Origin: a virus
Reading direction: 5' to 3' (one strand)
IMG/VR virus record: IMGVR_UViG_3300032213_002040
Coordinates: 1-51,428 of that record
Length of the DNA stretch: 51,428 bases
A program made the translations under genes and the position numbers. Below are positions 12,844 to 22,329 of this stretch, in pieces; the stretch's first letter is position 1; every line of letters starts with the position of its first letter. Under the pieces are notes generated by a model. That model did no database searches, was not told where the DNA came from, and saw only the letters and a program-made list of their open reading frames with translations.

Positions 12844-14895
12844 ATGTACGAAAAAATTGAAGGCGGTTCTGTAATTGATATTCAAGGATTAGAATGTAAT
12901 CTTCCACCAGAGGGTTATGTCTATAATATTTTAAGCAAACAGCTTGAATTCAGAGGGATTTATCAAAGATCAAATAAGAAAGAAGAACAATATTGGAAAA
13001 GAATACCTTTGCCTGATTGGTACTTAGATACCATGAAAAAGTGGGACGATTTTGATAAAAAAAAGAAAGAAGATGAGCTTGAGTTTTATGATGATAAATT
13101 AGAAGAATTTAAAAAACAAGAGTGGGATAGAAGATTGAATGGGTTTTGGTATATGAATAATGGGAAGCCTACTTATTTGACAGGTTTGCATTATTTATAT
13201 TTACAATGGTGGAGCATAGATATTGGTTACCCTAAATTTAGAATACCTGACTTAGAAAAGTTTTATTTTATGCAGTATTGCATAGAAGATCCGGTTTGTA
13301 TGGGTATGTTAGAAGTAACTAAAAGACGTTTTGGTAAGTCTTTTGTAGCTGGTTTGTTTGTAACAGAATATACTACCAGAACTAAAATGACCAACGGAGG
13401 TATTCAGTCTAAAACTGGTTCAGACGCTAAGAAATTCTTTGCTAAAACCGTAGTTAATCCATTTAGAAGGCTCCCTAAATTTTTTAGACCTGAATATGAT
13501 ATGTCGCTGGGTGTTAATCCTAAGTCAGAAATGCGTTTTCAAAAAACAAACGTAAGGGGTAAAAAAGCCGAAGAAAGTGTTGACAAGGATGAATTAGGTT
13601 CTGTTATAGATTTCCAGTCAGCAGATACGGTAGCTTATGACGGACAGAAATTACATAGATATGTTGCAGATGAGTGCGGTAAAACTACGGAAGTAAACGT
13701 TTATGATAGACACGAGGTTGTGCGTTATTGTTTATTAGATGACGAAGGTAAGATTATTGGCAAAGCTTTATATACAACTACCGTAGAGAAACTTACAACA
13801 GAAAAAGACGGGGTGCAAGATGCCTTTAAATTGCTTTGGGATGAAAGTGATCAGGGTAAAAGACAAGATAACGGAACAACTTCTAGCGGTTTGTATAGAT
13901 TCTTTATGTCAGCAAAACGCACTAGAAACTTTGATGATTTTGGTTACGCAGACGAAGAAAAGACTTTAGATCAAATTTTAGCTGATAGAGAAACAGTTAA
14001 GAATAACCCAAGAGCATTATCAGCCCGTATTAGAAAAGAGCCATTGACTATCGATGAGGCATTTAGTACCGATTCCGATAAGTGTATATTTAATGTTTTA
14101 AACATTTCAAATAGAGAACAATATTTAAGGGAAAATCCACCAATTATTAGAAGCGTTTGGTTCTATAGGGATATAGATCAAATAGTTAGATGGAGAGATA
14201 TAACAGACAAAGAACAAGATTTTCATTGGAAAATTACCCAATTCCCACCAAAAGGAGAAGAAAACAAGTTTACATTTGATGTTAAGTTAAGGCGACCTAA
14301 ACGCATAGCAGACGGGGCAATAGCTGTCGATGGATATAGTAATAGTCAAGGAGGTAAATTTGGTTCTAAGGCTTCGGCTTGGATAGGCAGAAGATATAAT
14401 CTAATGGAACCAGATAAAACCGGTAAAGCTATTGGGCATTTATATGGCAGACCACAAATCAAGGAAACTTTACACGAGCAAGTATTGCTGGCCGCCGAAT
14501 TCTATGGCTACAAAGTCTGGTACGAACATAATTCGGACGATTACCTGTCTTATTTTAGAGATAGAGGCAGAGTGGGATATTTGGGAAGTTATCCAACCAC
14601 TGCAATTGATCCAGCAAAGAGAGATAGTCAGGAGAGATATAAAGGATTCCCAACCACACCATTTAGCTTGACAAAACAAACCGATGTTGGTATTATGTAT
14701 TTTGAAAATCATATAGACGCAATAGATTACCAAAATTTACTAGATGACGCCAAGCAATTTGATCCAAACAACAGAACAGAATATGACCAAACCGTATCTT
14801 TTTTGATGCTTTTGGTGTGTTTAATGGAGCCATTACCGGCTCAGGGTAAAATAGAACCTTTGGTAAAAACGTATAGACCAAATTTAGTTAATTAA
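12844..14895 (+). CDS. terL: Large terminase subunit (TerL)
   Basis: A 683-residue packaging motor. Features in order: an N-terminal segment with YMNNGKPTYLTGLHYLYLQW (103-122), typical of terminases of Bacteroidota podophages; Walker A as EVTKRRFGKSFVAG (157-170); Walker B as HRYVADECGKT (271-281) with the D-E pair at 276-277; a coupling-type motif TTTVEKLT near 311; and the RNase-H-like nuclease with a first acidic residue in AIAVDGYSN (D496) and others in YEHNSDDYL (560-568). It cuts and pumps DNA through the portal encoded next. Length suits crAss-like and related TerL proteins. Followed by a promoter that drives the head operon. Confidence 0.92.
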   Translation: MYEKIEGGSVIDIQGLECNLPPEGYVYNILSKQLEFRGIYQRSNKKEEQYWKRIPLPDWYLDTMKKWDDFDKKKKEDELEFYDDKLEEFKKQEWDRRLNGFWYMNNGKPTYLTGLHYLYLQWWSIDIGYPKFRIPDLEKFYFMQYCIEDPVCMGMLEVTKRRFGKSFVAGLFVTEYTTRTKMTNGGIQSKTGSDAKKFFAKTVVNPFRRLPKFFRPEYDMSLGVNPKSEMRFQKTNVRGKKAEESVDKDELGSVIDFQSADTVAYDGQKLHRYVADECGKTTEVNVYDRHEVVRYCLLDDEGKIIGKALYTTTVEKLTTEKDGVQDAFKLLWDESDQGKRQDNGTTSSGLYRFFMSAKRTRNFDDFGYADEEKTLDQILADRETVKNNPRALSARIRKEPLTIDEAFSTDSDKCIFNVLNISNREQYLRENPPIIRSVWFYRDIDQIVRWRDITDKEQDFHWKITQFPPKGEENKFTFDVKLRRPKRIADGAIAVDGYSNSQGGKFGSKASAWIGRRYNLMEPDKTGKAIGHLYGRPQIKETLHEQVLLAAEFYGYKVWYEHNSDDYLSYFRDRGRVGYLGSYPTTAIDPAKRDSQERYKGFPTTPFSLTKQTDVGIMYFENHIDAIDYQNLLDDAKQFDPNNRTEYDQTVSFLMLLVCLMEPLPAQGKIEPLVKTYRPNLVN

Positions 14896-14925
14896 ATTTT
14901 TTTAATCGATTAGGCGAATATTTAT

Positions 14926-14933
14926 TATATTTG
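14926..14933 (+). promoter_or_regulatory. Promoter of the head operon (TATATTTG)
   Basis: TATATTTG, a full -7 match, lies in the 59-nt gap before the portal gene; the -33 region holds only T-rich sequence (TTTA at about 21 nt). The start of transcription would be near 14940, leaving a leader of only 15 or so nt to the TTG start at 14955. Confidence 0.6.
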
Positions 14934-14954
14934 ACATTATAAAATTATATTAAA

Positions 14955-17318
14955 TTGTCAGATAGCCCATTATATATCAGCGCAAATAGTGCGAGTGGTC
15001 AGGCGTTAAAAGATTTTCAACTGACTACGGATGTGAAGTCTAAAAAAGATTTTATTTACGGAAAAGAGGTTGCACAAAACATTTACTCAACTATTTACGG
15101 TAATCAAACTTATTTCTGGATTAGAAATAATCGTTTTAGAAAAAATAGACAGATTGCAAATGGTAAAATGGATATGAGCGTATTCCTTGATCGTTTAGAA
15201 ATGAATGGTAAAGCTAATTACGTTAATATTAACTGGAAATCAATCATCATTGGCAATACAATTGTTTCTCGTTTGGTTGGTTCTTGGATGAAAAGAAAAG
15301 AAAAAATTGTTGTTACTGCCGTAGATCCATTTTCTGCAAAATTGAAAAAGGAGTCAGCAGATGAAGCTGAATTTGTTTACCAAAATAAAGAAGTTCTTGC
15401 TCAATTACAACAAGAGTCAGGAGTTCCAATTATACCTCAAGATCAATTTATTGCAGAAGATAAAGATGATTTAGATTTATGGGTAAATGAATTCAATCGT
15501 TTACCAGAAGAAATTAAATTTAGCATGGGCGTTAATAATATTTTTGACGCTAATGGATGGAATGATGTTTTAAAAGAGAGAATATTACATGATTCTGCTG
15601 AGGTAGGATTGGTATGTACATATACATGGATGGATGATAATGGTGAAGTTCATGTTGATTGGATTAGACCAGAAAATGCTGTTTATTCTTATTCTGATTT
15701 TCCTGATATGCGTGATACTACTTATAGAGGTCATGTATCATCAATGAAGATTAGCGTTTTAAGATCAAGATTTGGCAAGGAGTTCGGAGGAACATTAACT
15801 GAAGAACAAATATTCCAAATTGCACAATTTTCTAAAGAATACCAATTAACAGACAAGATTAAATGGATGCAAGATTGGAATGTGGCTTATTTGCGTCCTT
15901 ATGATGAATGGAATATTGATGTATTGAATTTTGAAGTTAAAACTTTAGATTCAGAAGGTTATACAATAACAAAAACAAAAAAGAATGGTAGTACCATAAT
16001 TAGAAAAGGTAAACCAGAAAAGCTTGATGAAAATCAAGAATACGTTGAAGAAAAGAAATGGAACATTTATGAAGGCATTTATTGTCCAGTTACAAAGACA
16101 ATGCTAAAATGGAACATTAAAAAGAATATGATTCGTCCGCAAGATCCCAAAAGTATTGGTGATGCGGAATTCTCTTATAGTTTCTATATCTATCAAACTT
16201 ATGATATGAGAAACGTATCGGTTCCAGAAAAAATAGAAGAACCGATTGAACAAATGATTTTAGCAAGATTAAAGATTCAACAATTAGTTGCTAAGATGAA
16301 ACCAGCAGGAGCTTCTATTAATGTAGATGCTTTGCAAGAATTAGATTTAGGTTTAGGAGATTCAACTAAGCCAATTGAAATACAAAAGATTTGGGAACAA
16401 ACTGGTAACCTTTACTATCGTGGTAGAGATGCGGAAGGAAACCCAATTCCTATTCCAATTAACGAGCTTCCAAATACTGGATTTGCTCCTCAATTACAAG
16501 CGTTAATTCAATTATACGAATTCCATTATAAAGTTTTAAAAGATGAATTAGGGGAAGATCCAAGTTTGGCTTCTCAAGCTGCTATGCCAAGAGTAACTTC
16601 AGAAAACGTAGCTGCTGCTCAAGTTCTTCAAAATAACGCTACAGATTATATGTATGAAGCATATATTAATGTAATGGAAGAAACAGCAAGAAAGGTTGCG
16701 TGTCTTTTAAATAAGAGTGTAACTTATGGAGCTAAAAAGTATAGAGAATTACTTAAAGAAGAAGAAGTAAGAGATAGAGATTTTTCAACACAAATAAAGA
16801 TGATGCCAAGCGAGCTAGATTTAGTTAAGCTTGATGCTATGATGAATAATGCTATTGCTTCTAATCCAGATTTAGTATTGTATTTAGATCCATTTAAAGT
16901 AATGAAGATGGCTAGAGAAAATATTGAATTAGGAGAATTATATTTCAGACAAGCTCAAAAGAGATATATTAAAGCTAAACAAGAGCAAGCTGCACAAAAT
17001 TCACAAATGAATAATGAGGGTCAAATGCAATCAATACAAATGAAAGCACAGACCGATTCTGCACTTGAACAACAAAGAAACTTAGCAAGAGAAAAGCAAA
17101 TTATATTACAAGGTATTTTTGATTTAGCAAAAGCAAATATACCTGTACCTGCTGAGCTTCAAAATGTAGTATCAGAAATGTTGCAAAACGTAGAAGTTCC
17201 TATAAGTGTTCAAAATGATCAACAACAAGAGGCTTTGATGCAACAACAAGAACAAATGGCTCAGCAGCAAGAGCAAGAACAAATGGCTGCACAACAACAA
17301 CAATTACAAACAGTATAA
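14955..17318 (+). CDS. Portal protein
   Basis: A 787-residue protein at the standard portal position between TerL and scaffold. The only plausible start is TTG 14955: a stop codon (TAA) lies directly upstream in frame and the next Met is near residue 72. Family-type content: NIYSTIYGNQTYFWIRNNRF, VNINWKSIIIGNTIVSRLVG, the wing with acidic loops, a long helix region (PAGASINVDALQELDLGLGD), and a C-terminal Gln-rich tail (about 690-787) with runs such as QQQEQMAQQQEQEQMAAQQQ. Size and layout match portals of crAss-like phages. The dodecameric ring passes DNA and holds TerL or the tail. Confidence 0.83.
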   Translation: MSDSPLYISANSASGQALKDFQLTTDVKSKKDFIYGKEVAQNIYSTIYGNQTYFWIRNNRFRKNRQIANGKMDMSVFLDRLEMNGKANYVNINWKSIIIGNTIVSRLVGSWMKRKEKIVVTAVDPFSAKLKKESADEAEFVYQNKEVLAQLQQESGVPIIPQDQFIAEDKDDLDLWVNEFNRLPEEIKFSMGVNNIFDANGWNDVLKERILHDSAEVGLVCTYTWMDDNGEVHVDWIRPENAVYSYSDFPDMRDTTYRGHVSSMKISVLRSRFGKEFGGTLTEEQIFQIAQFSKEYQLTDKIKWMQDWNVAYLRPYDEWNIDVLNFEVKTLDSEGYTITKTKKNGSTIIRKGKPEKLDENQEYVEEKKWNIYEGIYCPVTKTMLKWNIKKNMIRPQDPKSIGDAEFSYSFYIYQTYDMRNVSVPEKIEEPIEQMILARLKIQQLVAKMKPAGASINVDALQELDLGLGDSTKPIEIQKIWEQTGNLYYRGRDAEGNPIPIPINELPNTGFAPQLQALIQLYEFHYKVLKDELGEDPSLASQAAMPRVTSENVAAAQVLQNNATDYMYEAYINVMEETARKVACLLNKSVTYGAKKYRELLKEEEVRDRDFSTQIKMMPSELDLVKLDAMMNNAIASNPDLVLYLDPFKVMKMARENIELGELYFRQAQKRYIKAKQEQAAQNSQMNNEGQMQSIQMKAQTDSALEQQRNLAREKQIILQGIFDLAKANIPVPAELQNVVSEMLQNVEVPISVQNDQQQEALMQQQEQMAQQQEQEQMAAQQQQLQTV

Positions 17319-17328
17319 AAAATAAAAA

Positions 17329-17961
17329 ATGGCAACATCAGTTAGTAAATTATTATTAAGTCTTACTAAATTTAGCAATAAAACAAGTAAGGTAATTGAC
17401 GCTACAGATTCGTTCAATGCAACTGGTAGTTTTTATCAGGATGTATCAGGATGGGATTCTGTAGTTGCTCAAATTGTTACCCCTTCTGAAACTATTTCAT
17501 TTAAGACAACAAATGATGATAATGAAATTACAGGAGATTTATTACCAGCACCAGAAGTCCCAACAAACTGGTTAGCAGTTGAAGGTATAAACCTTGCAGA
17601 TAAATCAGATGTTTCATCTGTAAATGCTAGCGCAAATGTTGCTTTTGGTATCGTTGGTAAATATTTGCAATTTGCAGGCGCAACTGTTTCAGCGGCTCCT
17701 TCTTTTGCTTATCTATTAACTAAGGAAAGTTATTCAACAGCTCAAAATGCTTGCGCTGCTAAAGTTTCAACTGGAGCTAGTGTAGTTTATGCATCAACAG
17801 CAACTCCAACTTCAGTAACTGCATTTTATGGAAATAGCGCATTAACAATGCCTGTTTTTGGAGATGCTAGTTATTACGGATTAAGATTAATGACAGGATC
17901 TACAATTTACTCAGCTACTATCAGTGCTACTGGTGCAGTTGCGTCTGTAACTTCTTGTTAA
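17329..17961 (+). CDS. Putative head structural protein (210 aa)
   Basis: A 210-residue protein low in charge and rich in Ala, Ser, Thr and Val, with repeated beta-type segments (TGSFYQDVSGWDSVVAQIV; ANVAFGIVGKYLQFAGATVS; SATISATGAVASVTSC). No family recognised. Its place between portal and scaffold, and its composition, suggest a head decoration or head-fibre protein. It starts 10 nt after the portal stop in the genome's typical A-rich start context. Confidence 0.6.
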   Translation: MATSVSKLLLSLTKFSNKTSKVIDATDSFNATGSFYQDVSGWDSVVAQIVTPSETISFKTTNDDNEITGDLLPAPEVPTNWLAVEGINLADKSDVSSVNASANVAFGIVGKYLQFAGATVSAAPSFAYLLTKESYSTAQNACAAKVSTGASVVYASTATPTSVTAFYGNSALTMPVFGDASYYGLRLMTGSTIYSATISATGAVASVTSC

Positions 17962-17984
17962 AAATATAACCAAATAAGCATTTT

Positions 17985-19157
17985 ATGCCAGAAAATCAAA
18001 TGTCAGCTCCAATCGAGCTAGCAGAAGGCTACGATCCTTTTTCAGAGGATGTATATGTGCCACAAGCACAGCCACAAGTAGAAGTAGCCCCTACTGTAAA
18101 CAATGAGCAACAAGAAACTGCTCAACAAAGTGTAGAAACAGAACAACAAGTTCAACCAGAAACTCAGGCTGCTTCTGAACAAACATCTTTTGATCCAAAT
18201 CAATTTATTAGAGAAAGATTTGGTTTTGAAAGCGTAGAACAAGCAGAACAAGAATTTAAAAAACTCAAAGAGGTAAAAACTCCAGAATTTGATTTTGAGA
18301 ATGAAACTAGCAGAAATTTATTTGCTGCAATTAAAGAAGGTAAGTCAGATGAAATTTTTCAAATCTTAGATCAACAAAAAAGGTTAGAAAAGCTTACAAA
18401 TTCAGAAATAAATGCTAATATTGCTGTAGAGATTATTAAAACCAATATTGAAAATAAATACAAGGATCTATCTAAAGAAGAAGTAGATATCTTGTTTTAC
18501 GACAATTACAACTTTCCTCCAAAGCCAGAACAAGGTTATGACGAAACAGAGGAAGATTATAATACAAAAGTTCAAAATTGGCAATCTCAAATTGAGTTCA
18601 TTGAAAAAAGAATGATTATCGATGCGAAGGTTATTAGACCTGAGCTAGAAAAACTTAAAAGTGAAATAAAGTTACCAGACGTTTACGGATTTGACCAGCT
18701 ACAAGCAGAATCTCAAGAGGAATTAGAGTCAATGCAACAAGCTAGACAAATTTATGAACAGACTTTAAATTCTGAATTTAACAATTTCAACGGATTTAAT
18801 GTATCGGTAAAAGACGAGGATGTCGAAATACCAATTGCATTTAATGTAGCTGAAGATGAAAGATTTAGAATGAAAGAAACGTTGTCTGATTTTGATAGTG
18901 ATAATTACTTTGGTGAAAGATGGTTTAACGAGGATGGAAAACCAAAAGTTCAACAAGTAATGTCTGATATTTACATATTAGAAAACTTTAACAAAATCTT
19001 ACAAAAAGTTGCTAATGAAGCTGCATCTCAAAGATTAGTAGCTCATATTAAGAAGTCAGGTAACATAACAATAAACAACCCAACGCCTCAAGGTCAGCCT
19101 CAGCAGAATCCAAATGCGCTTATGGATTCATTAGCTGATTGGGCTTTCCGAGATTAA
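17985..19157 (+). CDS. Putative scaffolding protein
   Basis: A 390-residue acidic protein with a Gln/Glu-rich disordered N-terminus (about 1-68, with NNEQQETAQQSVETEQQVQP), helical middle (RERFGFESVEQAEQEFKKL; LEKLTNSEINANIAVEII) and a disordered C-terminal TPQGQPQQNPNALMDSLADW tail. Position just before the capsid gene, acidity and coiled-coil build are those of phage scaffolds, which are removed or degraded during maturation. No protease gene is seen nearby. Family membership is not directly recognised. Confidence 0.65.
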   Translation: MPENQMSAPIELAEGYDPFSEDVYVPQAQPQVEVAPTVNNEQQETAQQSVETEQQVQPETQAASEQTSFDPNQFIRERFGFESVEQAEQEFKKLKEVKTPEFDFENETSRNLFAAIKEGKSDEIFQILDQQKRLEKLTNSEINANIAVEIIKTNIENKYKDLSKEEVDILFYDNYNFPPKPEQGYDETEEDYNTKVQNWQSQIEFIEKRMIIDAKVIRPELEKLKSEIKLPDVYGFDQLQAESQEELESMQQARQIYEQTLNSEFNNFNGFNVSVKDEDVEIPIAFNVAEDERFRMKETLSDFDSDNYFGERWFNEDGKPKVQQVMSDIYILENFNKILQKVANEAASQRLVAHIKKSGNITINNPTPQGQPQQNPNALMDSLADWAFRD

Positions 19158-19158
19158 T

Positions 19159-19176
19159 GCTTGGCAAGCGTAACAA
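19159..19176 (+). promoter_or_regulatory. GCTTGgCAAGC palindrome with a fifth CGTAACAA box before the capsid gene
   Basis: The 36-nt gap before the capsid gene holds an 11-nt palindrome at 19159-19169 directly abutting CGTAACAA at 19169-19176, the same octamer found four times at the left promoter. No TAnnTTTG box is visible here, so its role may differ, or the match may be chance. Confidence 0.35.
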
Positions 19177-19193
19177 ATTTAAATTAATATAAA

Positions 19194-20603
19194 ATGGCAG
19201 GGATACCTACATCTAATATTTTGCAACCCGGTGCAATATCGTTGCAAACCCAGAATCGCCAGTTGATGGTAGATTTACAATTATTAACACCACAGTACTA
19301 CAAGAAATATACTGAAAAGTATGGTAACGAAGATTTTACTTGGTGGTTAGCTGCTCATAGCGGCATGGAAGAAGTAAAAAACCAAAACTTCTTCTGGTTT
19401 GAAAACAGAGGTAAATTAATGCCTGCTGTAACTAATGCAAGCACAGTTGCTGCAACTGTTGGTGGTACTGTAACCTTAACTTTAGGTTCTGAAGCTTACT
19501 ACAACAATGGTACTCAAACTCCTTTAAGAGTTGATGAAACATTGCGTATTGCTTCTTCTAACATTGAAGGTGTGGTATTATCAATCAACAGCACAACTCC
19601 TTATGCTTGGACTTTCACTGTTCGTCCTAAGCAATCTACTCAAAGATTTGCTTCTGCTGGTTCTAACTCATTGTTAGCTGGTGAGGTATTATTATTTGGT
19701 GGTGATGTGGACGCTGGTGAAGCTTCTAACGCAATCAATCCATTAATCCATTTGGATGAGAAGTATAACAACAACATCACTGAAATCAGAGATGGTTGGA
19801 GCAATACTGACTTAGCTCAAATGGCTGATACTTACTACGAATTCCCAGTTTCAGCTGACATGGCTGCAAACGGTGTAACTGCGTTTACTTACAAGGGTAT
19901 GTACAAGACTCTTGTTCGTTTCAAAAACAACGTAGAAGCAAAATTAATGCGTGGTAACATCCAAAATAACACTGGTTTATCTAACTCTCCGGGCGCACAA
20001 GGTATCATCCCTAAAGTGGTAGCTGATGGCGAAACTGTAGGTTATACTCCGGGTACTTTGGATATCGCTAAATTACACGAGATTACTCGTATCATGGATG
20101 TTAATGGTTGTGCTAAGCAATCTGCTTGGTTAACTGACATCTTCCAAAGACAAGACTTCAGTGATGGTATCTTCGCTGCATACCCAGCTGGTGCTTTCGT
20201 TTATGGTCAAGGCGAAAAATCAAAAGAAGCTTCTGTAGCTTATGGATTCCAAGAAATCTTCATCGATGGATATTTATTATCTGTTAAGAAGTATTCTCAA
20301 TTCAACTCTGAAGTAACTACTGGTTTAACTCCTCAAGATGATTACTTCCGTAATTTTGGTTTGATCTATCCAATGGGTGAAACTAAGGATAGCAAGACTG
20401 CTGCTACATACAAGAACATTACAGTAATGTACCAAGAGCCACCAAAAGGCGGTACAGTTGGTAATGGTATCAGAGTATGGCAATATGGTGGTGGTTCTCC
20501 AAACCCAACAGACGGTACAATGACTAATCAAATCGCGATGATCACTTATAGATCAACTCGTGTTTGTGCAGCAAACCAATTCATCATCGTTCAAGGTAAC
20601 TAA
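19194..20603 (+). CDS. Major capsid protein
   Basis: A 469-residue protein in the standard place after the scaffold. N-terminus MAGIPTSNILQPGAISLQTQ and then LTPQYYKKYTEKYGNEDFTW; the body has long beta segments and an alpha spine-like stretch (EVKNQNFFWFENRGKLMPAV), consistent with an HK97-type fold, though the fold is inferred. Codons differ from neighbours in being rich in AAC, TTC, GGT, CGT, GCT and TAC, the mark of the most abundant protein in a phage. Followed by a hairpin at 20627-20657 that could reduce read-through and raise its relative yield. Confidence 0.82.
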   Translation: MAGIPTSNILQPGAISLQTQNRQLMVDLQLLTPQYYKKYTEKYGNEDFTWWLAAHSGMEEVKNQNFFWFENRGKLMPAVTNASTVAATVGGTVTLTLGSEAYYNNGTQTPLRVDETLRIASSNIEGVVLSINSTTPYAWTFTVRPKQSTQRFASAGSNSLLAGEVLLFGGDVDAGEASNAINPLIHLDEKYNNNITEIRDGWSNTDLAQMADTYYEFPVSADMAANGVTAFTYKGMYKTLVRFKNNVEAKLMRGNIQNNTGLSNSPGAQGIIPKVVADGETVGYTPGTLDIAKLHEITRIMDVNGCAKQSAWLTDIFQRQDFSDGIFAAYPAGAFVYGQGEKSKEASVAYGFQEIFIDGYLLSVKKYSQFNSEVTTGLTPQDDYFRNFGLIYPMGETKDSKTAATYKNITVMYQEPPKGGTVGNGIRVWQYGGGSPNPTDGTMTNQIAMITYRSTRVCAANQFIIVQGN

Positions 20604-20626
20604 TTAGTTTTTTGAATATTTTATCG

Positions 20627-20657
20627 GGTAGGGGCAACTTTATTGATTGCCTCTACC
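20627..20657 (+). terminator. Hairpin after the capsid gene (weak terminator or mRNA stabiliser)
   Basis: GGTAGGGGCAA (20627-20637) pairs with TTGCCTCTACC (20647-20657) through one G-T pair; loop of 9 nt. The following sequence is TATTTTAA, a poor T run, so partial termination or 3' protection of the capsid mRNA is likelier than full termination. Confidence 0.6.
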
Positions 20658-20682
20658 TATTTTAACACTTAAAAACCATTTT

Positions 20683-21570
20683 ATGGCTAGGTTAAAGGAC
20701 GTAAATTACTCTCAAAGTGGAGTAGAGGATACAAACAGAAGAATTCGACAAGAAGAAGAATCTGCAAATGCAATCAATCTTGCTCCAGACGTTGCTTCTG
20801 GGCAAACATTCCGAGTTTTTAAATTATCAGATACAACAAAAAATGGCAAATACCACATGGAGGGTATTGATGACATTTGGGACGCTGATAAGAAAAAAAT
20901 GGTGAGAATCAGGCTTTTAAGAGGTGTTGATACTATTTATTTAGATCAGCAAAAAGGCATTGATGAAAAGTACATTGTTTCAAACAGACGCACATTAACA
21001 TTTGATAGAAGGGTTTTAAGAGTGCCTGATTATGACACAGCGGCTATTGAATTCTTAGAAAAGAGCAATGCCAATGTGGATAATCCTAATAAAAAAGGCA
21101 CTAAAAAATTAACTTTTTTTGAATGGAATCCAATTAGACAAGCTGAATTAGAGCGTGCTAAGCGCGTAGCTAGAATTGAGGCAATTAAATTTGCTTCAGT
21201 GCAATCTGATGAGGATATGAAAAAACACGCAATTTATCTTGGAATACCACTATTTGATGAATTAAGTATGCCTAAAACTATGGAAGGTCTTAGGAATGAC
21301 TATGAATTCTATGCTGAGGCTCAACCTGCTAAATTCATGCAAAGTGCTGGTAGTAAAGAGGTAGAGGTGGCGTACATTGTTAAAAAAGCTATTATTGATG
21401 GTAAGATTGACTTAGGCGTAAAAGTCGGTTCAGCTTACTGGGCTAATGATGGAGGTTTTATTTGTAAAATGCCTTCTTCTCAAGAAGCTCAAACCTATTT
21501 AGTAGAATATGCAATGTTGCCTAACGATGAAAGTGTTACTTTCTTAAATCAATTGAAGAAGTTGCAATAA
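20683..21570 (+). CDS. Putative head or connector protein (295 aa)
   Basis: Start at ATG 20683; an upstream TTG at 20647 lies in the hairpin arm and is rejected. The 295-residue product begins MARLKDVNYSQSGVEDTNRR and has a basic, mixed alpha/beta body (RIRLLRGVDTIYLDQQKGID; NPIRQAELERAKRVARIEAI). No family recognised. It is the last gene of the head operon, followed by a terminator, so a role in capsid completion or as a minor head protein is likely by context alone. Confidence 0.6.
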   Translation: MARLKDVNYSQSGVEDTNRRIRQEEESANAINLAPDVASGQTFRVFKLSDTTKNGKYHMEGIDDIWDADKKKMVRIRLLRGVDTIYLDQQKGIDEKYIVSNRRTLTFDRRVLRVPDYDTAAIEFLEKSNANVDNPNKKGTKKLTFFEWNPIRQAELERAKRVARIEAIKFASVQSDEDMKKHAIYLGIPLFDELSMPKTMEGLRNDYEFYAEAQPAKFMQSAGSKEVEVAYIVKKAIIDGKIDLGVKVGSAYWANDGGFICKMPSSQEAQTYLVEYAMLPNDESVTFLNQLKKLQ

Positions 21571-21589
21571 TTCATACAATCAAAAAAAG

Positions 21590-21621
21590 AGCCTGTAACC
21601 TAAAAATTACGGGCTTTTTTA
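21590..21621 (+). terminator. Intrinsic terminator of the head operon
   Basis: AGCCTGTAA (21590-21598) pairs with TTACGGGCT (21607-21615) through one G-T pair, loop of 8 nt, followed by a run of T from 21616, then ATTTTTG. It is separated by only 14 nt from the next promoter. Confidence 0.88.
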
Positions 21622-21634
21622 TTTTTGTTTTTCG

Positions 21635-21642
21635 TATATTTG
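21635..21642 (+). promoter_or_regulatory. Promoter of the connector/tail operon (TATATTTG)
   Basis: TATATTTG fully matches the -7 consensus; the -33 region falls on the terminator's T run, with no clear TTTG at 19 nt. The predicted start is about 21649, with a leader of about 12 nt before ATG 21661. Confidence 0.65.
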
Positions 21643-21660
21643 TTGATATAACTTATATAC

Positions 21661-22329
21661 ATGAACGTTAATGATATGTACCGTATTTGCCAATACGCAA
21701 TAAATAAGGCACAGAACGGTTATTTAACAAGCTCAGAGTTTAATTTACTTGTAAATCAAGCTCAAACAAGCTATGTAGATTATCTATTAGGAGAGTTTCA
21801 ACAATATCAATACGGCAAAGCGCAAGCAAGAATAGACTACAATCAAAATTCAAATATTAGACAAAGACTTTCTCCATTGATTTATGGTCAAACTTTAACA
21901 GTGGATGCAAACGGTTTTTCTTCATATCCTAGTGATTATATTCAAACGGATGCATTATGGCATCCTAATGGTATTGCTAGATATAGATATGTAAAACAAG
22001 ATAGTCTATTTTCATATTACAATAGTAAGATTGATCCTATTGCAAGTAATCCTATTTATTTAATAGAACAAACTGGTTTTAGATTTTATCCAGCTAGTGT
22101 AGGTAGCGCAAGATTAACTTATGTTAAAAATCCTCCTACAATTACTTGGGGATATACTCTTGATGCAAATAACAGAGAAATTTACAGCCCTGCCGCAAGC
22201 ACTCAGCCTGTTTGGTCAGACGTAGATTTATTAGAAATAATAGCTAGAGTTTTGAAATTGGTAGGCGTGAACTTAAAAGACGGTATGGTTGCTCAATATG
22301 CTAATCAAGTAACTCAAATGGGACAATAA
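21661..22329 (+). CDS. Putative head-tail connector protein
   Basis: A 222-residue protein: MNVNDMYRICQYAINKAQNG at the start, a QAQTSYVDYLLGEFQQYQYG helix, beta segments in the middle, and a C-terminal helix DLLEIIARVLKLVGVNLKDG. The order (helical N-term, beta core, helical C-term) and place suit the ring/connector proteins below the portal in podophages such as P22 gp4-type or crAss-like ring proteins; I infer this from context. Its TAA overlaps the next ATG (TAATG). Confidence 0.55.
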   Translation: MNVNDMYRICQYAINKAQNGYLTSSEFNLLVNQAQTSYVDYLLGEFQQYQYGKAQARIDYNQNSNIRQRLSPLIYGQTLTVDANGFSSYPSDYIQTDALWHPNGIARYRYVKQDSLFSYYNSKIDPIASNPIYLIEQTGFRFYPASVGSARLTYVKNPPTITWGYTLDANNREIYSPAASTQPVWSDVDLLEIIARVLKLVGVNLKDGMVAQYANQVTQMGQ

